NCBI RefSeq assembly: GCF_047219225.1
Contig: NZ_CP178208.1
Span: 558,001 to 622,000, forward strand
Length of the DNA: 64,000 nt
DNA from: IMCC45349 sp047219225
GTDB lineage: Bacteria > Bacteroidota > Bacteroidia > Flavobacteriales > Flavobacteriaceae
Reading direction: 5' to 3'
Positions 45,801 through 52,588 of this stretch are shown one piece after another (position 1 is the first letter of the stretch; every line of letters starts with the position of its first letter). Position numbers and translations under genes: made by a program. The notes beneath the pieces were generated by a model that did no database searches, was not told the origin of the DNA, and saw only the letters and a program-made list of their open reading frames with translations.

Positions 45801-48800
45801 TTTGGATTACAATCATCAATTACTAAATAGTCAAAACTAATATCAACCTCAGTTCCACAATCATAATTTGGTAAACTTGGTATTTCATTAATATTATCAA
45901 ATGCTGTACAGCCTCCACTAAAAGTGAATCCAGCCACCCAACTATTATAAGCATCCGCTATTTGCTGTTCTGTTAATGATGAATTTAATACTATTGGTTC
46001 TGGACAATTAATTGCTAAATCATTGCTATAAGCTGGCACTGTAAAAGTTGATGATACAGTTGCTGTTTCTGTACAATCATCTATAGCCTTGATATATACT
46101 GTGATTACTTCTTCAGTTGTATTACAATACCCAGAAACTGACAAATCATCTAAATCAACAGAATAATCAACATAAGCATTACAACCTCCACTTGCATTCA
46201 TAGCATAGAGACCTGAAATCCAATCTAAAAACTTAAGCTGCGGATCTTCGCAAGCATCTGTTGTTACATCTGATGGTGCAGGACTTAAAGCTAAATCATT
46301 ACTATATGCTTGCACTGTAAAAGTACAGGTATTACCACCATTTTGACCACATAAATCAAAGGCACTCACATTAACAGAAACTTGTTGAATACTTGGCACA
46401 CATGCTGTTGGTTTCACCAATGAACCTATTGATGGATTTACATCTGGTGTAATTGGACCACAGGAACCACTTGCTGTCATAGCTTGTACATCTGCAATCC
46501 AAGAGTTCCATGCTGCATCTATCTCAGCTTGACTTGAACAACCATCTAAATTTGGATCGTCTGGACAAGCTGTTACCTCAATCGTATCTATATAAGCCCC
46601 TACAGTAAACGTACATTCAATTGCCCCTGTTTGATCACAATCGTCTTTTGCATTTATAAGTATTGAAACTACTTGTTCTTGATCACTACAAACATTTGGC
46701 TTCACTAAATCATCTATTGGAGTTGAATATTCTAAATAAGCATTACAGCCTCCAGTTGCAGAAATAGCATTTAAGCCTGATATCCATGCATCCCAAGCTA
46801 CATCTATCTCATTTGATGTTGCACATCCTGTTAAATTAGGATCTCCAGGACAAGTACCATCAATTGCTAAATCATTACTATAAGCTGGCACTGTAAATGT
46901 TGAACTTACCCATGATGTCTCACCACAATCGTCTGCAGCCCTAATCATGACTTCTATTACTTGCTCTGTTAGCGTACAATAATCTGTAACTGATAAATCT
47001 CCTAAGACTTTATCATATTCGACTGCTGCATTACAACCTCCACTTGCAGTCATAGACTGTAAATCTGATATCCATTGACTGAATTTAACTTGTGGGTCTT
47101 CACAAACATCAGTTATCACATCTAATGGTGCAGGACTTAATACTAAATCATTACTATAAGCTGGTACTGTAAATGTTGAACTTACCCATGATGTCTCACC
47201 ACAATCGTCTGTAGCTCTAATCATTACTTCTATTACTTGCTCTGTTAGCGTACAATAATCTGTAACTGATAAATCTCCTAAGACTTTATCATATTCGACT
47301 GCTGCATTACAACCTCCACTTGCAGTCATAGACTGTAAATCTGATATCCATTGACTGAATTTAACTTGTGGGTCTTCACAAGCATCTGTTGTTACATCTG
47401 ATGGTGCTGCACTTAAAGCTAAATCATTACTATATGCTTGCACTGTAAAAGTACAGGTATTACCACCATTTTGACCACATAAATCAAAGGCACTCACATT
47501 AACAGAAACCTGTTGAATACTTGGCACACATGCTGTTGGTTTCACCAATGAACCTATTGATGGATTTACATCTGGTGTAATTGGACCACAGGAACCACTT
47601 GCTGTCATAGCTTGTACATCTGCAATCCAAGAGTTCCATGCTGCATCTATCTCAGCTTGACTTGAACAACCATCTAAATTTGGATCGTCTGGACAAGCTG
47701 TTACCTCAATCGTATCTATATAAGCCCCTACAGTAAACGTACATTCAATTGCCCCTGTTTGATCACAATCGTCTTTTGCATTTATAAGTATTGAAACTAC
47801 TTGTTCTTGATCACTACAAACATTTGGCTTCACTAGGTCATCTATTGGAGTTGAATATTCTAAATAAGCATTACAGCCTCCTGATGCAGAAATAGCATTT
47901 AAGCCTGATATCCATGCATCCCAAGCTACATCTATCTCATTTGATGTTGCACATCCTGTTAAACTAGGATCTCCAGGACAAGTACCATCAATTGCTAAAT
48001 CATTACTATAAGCTGGCACTGTAAATGTTGAACTTACCCATGATGTCTCACCACAATCGTCTGTAGCTCTAACCATTACTTCTATTACTTGCTCTGTTAG
48101 CGTACAATAATCTGTAACTGATAAATCTCCTAAGACTGTATCGTACTCTACTACTGCATTACAACCTCCACTTGCAGTCATAGACTGTAAATCTGATATC
48201 CATTGACTGAATTTAACTTGTGGGTCTTCACAAGCATCAGTTACCACATCTAATGGTGCTGCACTTAAGACTAAATCTTCAGCTGGAGCTACAATAAAAC
48301 TACCAGAACATCCACTACTTCCACAATCGCCTGTAGCGCTTAATGTAAAACTTAAATCTACACCTTCACCACAAGCAAATAATGGTAAAGTTGGTAAATC
48401 CCCAATATTTGAACTTGTATTACACCCTCCAGAAACACTAAACCCTGAAGACCATATTGCATAGGCATCTGCTATTTCTTGTTCTGTACTACAAGCTGGC
48501 AAACTTATATCAAGTTCACTTGGACAACTAACCACTAAATCTGGTGCATTAAACACAAAATCTCTTGTACATTCTATTACAATTTCACCATCATCAGTTA
48601 AAGTATAAGTTCTTGTTATTGTTGCACCTCCACTACATACATCACCAGAAATAGCCGAATCTGAGTGTGTCATTTGGACCGCTCCACAAGTAACAACTCC
48701 TGAAAACACATCAGCTATTTCAGCTTCTGCATTTCCTGCATCATATTCTGAAGGAATTATAGCAGAACAACTTTCTATCTCAACATCATCTAAATCAACA

Positions 48801-49951
48801 CATAAAGCTTCAGGAACACAACATACTGGAGCTGTTCCATTAACTGAAGATATACAAGAATCAGCATTTCCATTATTTGGATCTCCTGGAAATGGATCTG
48901 GATGATCACAACTAGCACTAGGAATTACTGGAGTTGGAGGACTAGAGTTATTCGTCTCAAAAATTTCGATTGAATAATCAACTCCTTGATTATAAGTTAA
49001 TGAAATTGTCCCAGAAGTAACATTAGTTGTTCCTGGATTTGTTAAGCAAACTGTATTAGATAACCCATTAACATTATTTGCATTAGCATCATACCCAACA
49101 AATTCTCCATTAATACCTTCTATTGGAATATTAACTGTATAAGTTCCATCATTATTACATACTTCCTCTGGAGCACTTGTAGTTAATGAACAGGTCAAAA
49201 AGCTTGCATCTCCACATCCAAATCTAGCTTTAAAATTATTTATTTCTACATCTCCATCAGCATCTTGATCCCAAACAGCTAAATAAAAATTTGTTGCTTC
49301 CAAGAAGTCTGCTCCATTAATAGGAATTGTATTCCAAGTATTTGAACTTTCTACACCACATGCTACTTTAACAAGGTCTCCACAATCACCACTTAGTTGT
49401 TGACCATTTAATGCTAAATGTGTTCCAGCTTCATGTGTATTTGATAAATATAAAGCCCATGCTATAGTATCTCCTGAATTATCATTTATTTGAATTTGAA
49501 AACTTCCTGCTTGTGGTCTTACATCAAAATTAAACCAAATAATAGGTTCATTATCTGTAGGATTCAAAGGCGTAACTGTTAAACCTGTACTTGGGTCTAT
49601 ACATGTATCACCAGATAAATCAATATCAAATGATGCAGAATTATATATAGAATTATTAAAAGGACCAACTGATGGCTGAGTTTCTGCTGAGCTCCCACAT
49701 TTCACAATACCTTTTGGCTGCACATTTTGCGCAACATTATCATTAACTGTTCCATCTAAGTTCCAAGCAGCACCATCAACCCATCTATGAGCACCTTCAC
49801 ATGGCGTATCTACTTGAGCTATTGAATATGAAACTCCTAAAAACAAAAAAGCCAACACAAACAGCAACTGTTTGTTGGCTTCTACTCTAAAAAATAAGCT
49901 TATAAATTTCTGACAAAAAAATGGTCCTTTGATAATAGCATTAGTGTTCAT
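39839..49951 (-). CDS. Giant multi-module T9SS adhesin-like protein, 3,370 residues
   Basis: A complete 10.1-kb gene. The signal peptide hydrophobic core (LLFVLAFLFLGVSYSIAQ) follows an unusually long 26-residue n-region. Residues about 45-250 form a beta-rich N-terminal domain (CEGAHRWVDGAAWNLDG ... VEINNFKARFGCGD). Then come more than twenty cysteine-containing modules of about 90 residues (ADAYAIWSAGFTVNNG, SNIGDIPSLPDFACGEAVNL). Two insertions interrupt the array: residues about 1547-1770 (DIAFSAYNSETAANLPVG) and a lamin-tail-like domain at about 2750-2920 (DLVITGVYDGPLTGGKPKGV). The C-terminal 80 residues (NLFPNPVRDKLNIKF, VYYVKIITDKGTLIKKVILDK) are a type A sorting domain. It contains a 1,128-bp-period internal duplication. 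It probably acts as a cell-surface adhesin or fibre. Confidence 0.95.
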   Translation of the reverse strand: MNTNAIIKGPFFCQKFISLFFRVEANKQLLFVLAFLFLGVSYSIAQVDTPCEGAHRWVDGAAWNLDGTVNDNVAQNVQPKGIVKCGSSAETQPSVGPFNNSIYNSASFDIDLSGDTCIDPSTGLTVTPLNPTDNEPIIWFNFDVRPQAGSFQIQINDNSGDTIAWALYLSNTHEAGTHLALNGQQLSGDCGDLVKVACGVESSNTWNTIPINGADFLEATNFYLAVWDQDADGDVEINNFKARFGCGDASFLTCSLTTSAPEEVCNNDGTYTVNIPIEGINGEFVGYDANANNVNGLSNTVCLTNPGTTNVTSGTISLTYNQGVDYSIEIFETNNSSPPTPVIPSASCDHPDPFPGDPNNGNADSCISSVNGTAPVCCVPEALCVDLDDVEIESCSAIIPSEYDAGNAEAEIADVFSGVVTCGAVQMTHSDSAISGDVCSGGATITRTYTLTDDGEIVIECTRDFVFNAPDLVVSCPSELDISLPACSTEQEIADAYAIWSSGFSVSGGCNTSSNIGDLPTLPLFACGEGVDLSFTLSATGDCGSSGCSGSFIVAPAEDLVLSAAPLDVVTDACEDPQVKFSQWISDLQSMTASGGCNAVVEYDTVLGDLSVTDYCTLTEQVIEVMVRATDDCGETSWVSSTFTVPAYSNDLAIDGTCPGDPSLTGCATSNEIDVAWDAWISGLNAISASGGCNAYLEYSTPIDDLVKPNVCSDQEQVVSILINAKDDCDQTGAIECTFTVGAYIDTIEVTACPDDPNLDGCSSQAEIDAAWNSWIADVQAMTASGSCGPITPDVNPSIGSLVKPTACVPSIQQVSVNVSAFDLCGQNGGNTCTFTVQAYSNDLALSAAPSDVTTDACEDPQVKFSQWISDLQSMTASGGCNAAVEYDKVLGDLSVTDYCTLTEQVIEVMIRATDDCGETSWVSSTFTVPAYSNDLVLSPAPLDVITDVCEDPQVKFSQWISDLQSMTASGGCNAAVEYDKVLGDLSVTDYCTLTEQVIEVMIRAADDCGETSWVSSTFTVPAYSNDLAIDGTCPGDPNLTGCATSNEIDVAWDAWISGLNAISATGGCNAYLEYSTPIDDLVKPNVCSDQEQVVSILINAKDDCDQTGAIECTFTVGAYIDTIEVTACPDDPNLDGCSSQAEIDAAWNSWIADVQAMTASGSCGPITPDVNPSIGSLVKPTACVPSIQQVSVNVSAFDLCGQNGGNTCTFTVQAYSNDLALSPAPSDVTTDACEDPQLKFLDWISGLYAMNASGGCNAYVDYSVDLDDLSVSGYCNTTEEVITVYIKAIDDCTETATVSSTFTVPAYSNDLAINCPEPIVLNSSLTEQQIADAYNSWVAGFTFSGGCTAFDNINEIPSLPNYDCGTEVDISFDYLVIDDCNPNGITCSSSFYVPGVTPLSVNCPIDVSLPECSTEADILAAYNAWKDGFSVNNGDNPISNIGDIPNLPDFACGEAVNLSFTLNASDACTSNATCSSAFSVAAADDLMISDVQDLVVNACDFENQAALDVAFASWLSGFGYSGGCDVQDSGLDGLSAPDLCAEGDGGGDSPQTFDASVFGLGDIAFSAYNSETAANLPVGVAEDSFTIVLLRSVASGVEIGFTENGWLPAGGFRSGESSFVLQFTSDYPAGTQIILSRVPFEARDQHNNIAGTVTGSGLSLATGGDQIFAYDPANIPTSVNETGFVAAIHMNGAWQVPADGDSSSKSIKPSVFTDGVNSISIAPEIDNARYTLANCNSHSDFNDLRTRLNTAANWETNDLTGYVQNPPLCDFTENDDNGGNTIDVAVTYTATGACDSEEDMATFTLITAPELSVTCPDSVSLDASYTEQQIQDAYDAWVAGFVVEGGCNPSTNIGEIPPFPDFVCGTAINLSFTLMASDNCNVDALECNSTFEVEGAVGLTVSCPVDVNLPSCSTEQEIADAYAIWSAGFTVNNGTNPTSNIASLPALPNFVCGDGVNLSFELTASDICVPNGVSCESSFNVGASTPLTVECPDDVNLPSCSTAQEIQDAYDLWVAGFAANDGCNASSNIGDIPSLPDFACGEAVNLSFTLNASDSCVDNVNCTSTFNVGAAEELELLGSCPGGNDLDGCSTANEIGIAFSNWVTGLYNNFSASGGCDASVEYSVEPSTLQMPTQCENQDQVLSVLVYANDACGIPTQPIECTFIVRAFDSSLVLTEVEDVSYPSCNFESQDDLNEFFNNGFLQEFNHSGGCDPQVVFPGGSAPDLCSGGTVELTYTVNDLCEIQSETATFTIVPSPQLEVTCPQPVALGSSLTEQQIQDAYDSWLTSFNYSGGCDVTTNIGSIPPLPEYNCGSGVDISFNYIATDRCHPNGISCTSTFTVEGVTPLSVSCPEPVVLDACATEGEIVSAYNAWYSGFVVNNGDNPISNIDDIPLLPDFNCGEAINLSFTLIASDACTDNASCSSTFIVKEAQDLVVECREDRHTIMPSCSTEEEIINQYNIWITGFNVYGGCNTISNLDQIPSLPDFVCGEGINLQFILTAEDDCSEGSCSGSFIVESAEDLTVSCPAPVNLNSPITDQEIENAYNIWVSEFVVAYGCYTTSNIADIPQLPEYVCGEDISLEFELIAFDDCNPNGISCVSQFTVQATEPVYAGEDGELTVCIDDANSYSLNDYITNEDIGGSWVNPDGIPHDGVFDTANDEAGVYTYTVTGTSPCPDDSATVLVVIKDLPEIIISPVDPLCIDEDAVQIFATPEGGSFSGNGVDENGLFDPAIAGAGNHIITYSYTESSEDDLVITGVYDGPLTGGKPKGVELFVLNDIADMSVYGFGSANNAGGSDGEEFTFPAVAVSAGDYIYLASDTDEFTNFFGFAPDYTDGAANINGDDSLELFKNGVVVDVFGEVGVDGTGHPWEYLDGWAYRKNNTGADGSTFVLSNWVFSGKNVFDGESLNNTANTPIPIGSYFVANCSNTSDITVTVNPLPEIVVVGEPECTNYAQTYSVQIQISGGLVVSSAGNVVDNGNNMYSIIDIPKNTDIVVDVTSDEGCKDSISIEAPDCICIELDYDYTNVTCYGLEDATITVNYVTEGAMVTVNGEPYNPNALYTPGNYTIMAYFEGVDIDECIIVEEIEIIEPELVNVSATSTDVTCYGGNDGTITVTNLSEGATYVIQKNGVGPDLSGQATFEAGLYIVQATLIDEGARIVNPCVKSVLIKVNQPEKIGCEIVKGFGDYIYCDGNPNDIYNYLTAQVPEDLDGTYTYEWEVNESAMLNGWYISSDPNQSTINFVPGLVGAMFTVTITDEDGCQTSCNIKAYAKCKNSPQYNGNVRLTSNLDANLFPNPVRDKLNIKFNQEIASNVQVKIYNLIGTTVISKRFDTIDNSEVILDMNGLPSQVYYVKIITDKGTLIKKVILDK
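46250..48265 (-). repeat. Near-identical tandem duplication inside the giant adhesin gene
   Basis: Sequence from about 46250 to 47137 recurs at about 47378 to 48265 with an offset of 1,128 bp (376 codons), with only scattered mismatches over about 890 bp. Within it a 276-bp unit (92 codons; 46883 versus 47159) also repeats in tandem. The frame is preserved, so the duplications added whole protein modules. Confidence 0.9.
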
Positions 49952-50189
49952 AATGAATGGATTTAATTATTAAAACCAAACATTAATAGGTACAGAATGT
50001 AAATTAGTGGCTGATAATGCTATTAACCAACCAAAATCACTATTAATTACATTTTGAAAATGAACACATTAGGGATTTATGCGTTCTGATTTCTTTTTAA
50101 ATTACAAAAAAAAACACCACTAAATTTTATTTTCTATTAATTACAATAAAAAATAGTTAAACAGCATTGAAGAGAAAGAAAATACGCAC
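49952..50189. other. Intergenic region upstream of the giant adhesin gene
   Basis: About 240 bp of AT-rich sequence between folD and the adhesin, both on minus. It must hold the adhesin promoter, but I find no exact TAnnTTTG with a spaced TTG, and no clear folD terminator. It contains no gene. Confidence 0.4.
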
Positions 50190-51065
50190 TTAAACTGAAA
50201 GACTTCTTGCTAAAAGCGTGTTTTTCAACAACATAGCTATATTCATTGGACCAACACCTCCTGGAACTGGTGTTATGAAGCTAGATTTTGCACTTACAGA
50301 GTCAAAATGAACGTCTCCTGCTAATCTATAACCACGTTTTTTTGTTTCATCTGAAACACGTGTAATACCAACATCTACTACAACTACTCCATCCTTAACC
50401 ATATCACCAGTTAAAAATTCTGGAATGCCTAAAGCGGCAACAATAATGTCTGCATCTTTAGTAAATGCTTCAATATTTTTTGTTCTACTATGTACTACAG
50501 TAACTGTTGCATTTCCAGCATTACGCTTTTGACTCATGAGAATACTCATTGGTCGTCCAACAATATGACTTCTACCTATTACTACCACATGCTTTCCAGA
50601 AGTTTCTACATTGTAACGCTCTAAAAGTTCTAATATTCCAAATGGTGTTGCAGGTAGAAACGATGGTAAATCTAAGGTCATACGACCAACATTTGTTGGA
50701 TGAAATCCATCAACATCTTTATCTGGGTTAATAGCCATAAGTACTTTTTGCTCATCTATATGTTTTGGCAAAGGTAATTGTACTATAAAGCCATCTATAT
50801 CATCGTTAGTATTTAAGTCGTTTATTTGTTTTAATAGCTCCTCCTCTGTAGTTTCTTCTGGAAGTTCTATTAATGTAGATTCAAACCCAATACGCTCACA
50901 TGCTTTAACTTTAGCACCAACATAAGTCATACTAGCTCCATCTGTACCTACTAAAACTGCTGCTAGATGTGGTACCTTTTCTCCATTAGACTTCATTTGT
51001 TTTACTTGTTCGGCAATTTCATCTTTAATATCGTTGCTTACTTTCTTTCCGTCTAATAGTGTCAT
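50190..51065 (-). CDS. folD: Bifunctional methylenetetrahydrofolate dehydrogenase/cyclohydrolase
   Basis: Interconverts 5,10-methylene-, methenyl- and 10-formyl-tetrahydrofolate for one-carbon metabolism. The 291-residue protein has the catalytic Lys region YVGAKVKACERIGF (YxxxK motif), GFIVQLPLPKHIDEQKVLMA, DVDGFHPTNVGRM, the cofactor-binding VVIGRSHIVGRPMSILM, and the terminal TPVPGGVGPMNIAMLL. The family length is normal. It starts 36 bp after ffh with no terminator between, so ffh and folD share a transcript. No clear terminator follows it. Confidence 0.98.
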   Translation of the reverse strand: MTLLDGKKVSNDIKDEIAEQVKQMKSNGEKVPHLAAVLVGTDGASMTYVGAKVKACERIGFESTLIELPEETTEEELLKQINDLNTNDDIDGFIVQLPLPKHIDEQKVLMAINPDKDVDGFHPTNVGRMTLDLPSFLPATPFGILELLERYNVETSGKHVVVIGRSHIVGRPMSILMSQKRNAGNATVTVVHSRTKNIEAFTKDADIIVAALGIPEFLTGDMVKDGVVVVDVGITRVSDETKKRGYRLAGDVHFDSVSAKSSFITPVPGGVGPMNIAMLLKNTLLARSLSV

Positions 51066-51101
51066 GTTGTGTGTGTGTTGTTTAGTTGTGTTGTTTATTT
51101 A

Positions 51102-52433
51102 TTAACGAGGCATATTTTTCATCATTTGCATCATCTTACGGCCACCTCCACCTTGCATCATCTTCATCATTTTACTCATCTGGTTGAATTGCTTTAGTAA
51201 TTGATTTACTTCTTGCACAGATGTTCCAGAACCTTTACCTATACGTTTTTTTCTACTTGCATTAATAATCGATGGTTTTGTTCTTTCTTCTGGTGTCATA
51301 GAATGTATAATTGCTTCAATGTGCTTAAAAGCATCATCATCGATATCTATATCTTTCATCATTTTACCAGCACCAGGAATCATTCCCATAAGGTCTTTCA
51401 TATTTCCCATTTTCTTCACTTGCTGAATTTGCTTTAGGAAATCGTCAAAACCAAATTGGTTTTTTGCTATTTTCTTTTGAAGTTTTCTTGCTTCTTGTTC
51501 GTCAAATTGTTCTTGAGCTCTTTCTACTAAAGACACCACATCTCCCATCCCAAGAATACGATCTGCCATACGTGAAGGATAGAAAACATCAATAGCTTCC
51601 ATCTTTTCACCAGTACCAATAAACTTAATTGGTTTATTTACAACAGATTTAATAGAAATAGCAGCTCCACCACGTGTATCACCATCTAATTTAGTAAGGA
51701 TAACACCATCAAAGTTAAGCACATCATTAAAGGCTTTTGCTGTATTAACAGCATCTTGACCTGTCATTGAGTCTACAACAAATAGTGTTTCTTGAGGTTG
51801 AATAGCACTGTGAATATTAGAAATCTCAGTCATCATTGCTTCATCTACTGCTAAACGACCAGCAGTATCAATAATAACTACATTATGTCCATTTGCTTTT
51901 GCATGAGCAATACCAGCTTGTGCAATTGCTACAGGATCGTTGTTTCCTCTATCACTAAAAACCTCAACATTAATTTGTTCACCTACTACATGTAACTGAT
52001 CAATTGCAGCTGGACGATAAACATCACAAGCAACTAATAAAGGTTTTTTTGTTTTTTTATTTTTAAGGTAGTTTGCTAGTTTACCAGAAAACGTTGTTTT
52101 ACCCGAACCTTGTAAACCTGACATTAATATCACACTTGGTGATCCAGAAAGGTTAATTCCTTCGGCATCTCCACCCATTAACTCGGTTAATTCGTCTTTA
52201 ACGATTTTAACCATTAATTGCCCAGGCTGTAACGTAGTTAATACGTCTTGACCAAGTGCTTTAGTTTTTACTTTATTAGTAAACTCTTTAGCAATTTTAA
52301 AGTTAACATCGGCATCTAGTAAGGCACGACGCACTTCTTTAAGGGTTTCTGCTACATTAACTTCTGTAATACTTCCATGTCCTTTAAGAACGTGTAACGC
52401 TTTATCTAGCTTATCGCTTAAATTATTAAACAT
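51102..52433 (-). CDS. ffh: Signal recognition particle protein
   Basis: SRP54 GTPase that targets nascent membrane and secretory proteins with 4.5S RNA and FtsY. The 443-residue protein has the N-terminal helical domain, the GTPase G domain (GLQGSGKTTFSGKLANYL P-loop, DTAGRLAVDEAMM, TKLDGDTRGGAA and the closing loop of the GTPase), and the methionine-rich M domain (QMSKMMKMMQGGGGRKMMQM) that binds signal peptides and RNA. It is complete. A -7 element (TAAATTTG) lies upstream on minus at 52466-52459. I did not find the SRP RNA gene in this window. ffh and folD form one unit. Confidence 0.98.
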   Translation of the reverse strand: MFNNLSDKLDKALHVLKGHGSITEVNVAETLKEVRRALLDADVNFKIAKEFTNKVKTKALGQDVLTTLQPGQLMVKIVKDELTELMGGDAEGINLSGSPSVILMSGLQGSGKTTFSGKLANYLKNKKTKKPLLVACDVYRPAAIDQLHVVGEQINVEVFSDRGNNDPVAIAQAGIAHAKANGHNVVIIDTAGRLAVDEAMMTEISNIHSAIQPQETLFVVDSMTGQDAVNTAKAFNDVLNFDGVILTKLDGDTRGGAAISIKSVVNKPIKFIGTGEKMEAIDVFYPSRMADRILGMGDVVSLVERAQEQFDEQEARKLQKKIAKNQFGFDDFLKQIQQVKKMGNMKDLMGMIPGAGKMMKDIDIDDDAFKHIEAIIHSMTPEERTKPSIINASRKKRIGKGSGTSVQEVNQLLKQFNQMSKMMKMMQGGGGRKMMQMMKNMPR

Positions 52434-52458
52434 ACTCTACATTAAATTTTAAGAAATG

Positions 52459-52466
52459 CAAATTTA
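52459..52466 (-). promoter_or_regulatory. Probable -7 element of the ffh-folD operon
   Basis: Read on minus it is TAAATTTG, an exact TAnnTTTG match 25 bp upstream of the ffh ATG. A well-spaced TTG is not obvious. Confidence 0.45.
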
Positions 52467-52514
52467 GTGATTTGAAGTGTATTATAGAAGTATAGTTTTA
52501 TAAAAAACTACCAT

Positions 52515-52545
52515 AAAAAAAGAGCTACTAAAATAGCAGCTCTTT
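52515..52545 (-). terminator. Intrinsic terminator of the acidic lipoprotein gene
   Basis: AAAGAGCT pairs with AGCTCTTT around a short inner helix CTA/TAG (52519-52545), with an A-run at 52515-52521 giving the U-tract on minus. It lies between the lipoprotein gene and ffh, both on minus. Confidence 0.8.
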
Positions 52546-52588
52546 CAACCTAATTAACCAAATAACTAAAGTTCATTGCTTTTATGAT

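Noticed and set aside
46000..48300. Regularly spaced near-identical repeats that could look like a CRISPR-type array
   Set aside because: The repeats are long, in frame and coding; there are no short repeats with unique spacers and no cas genes.
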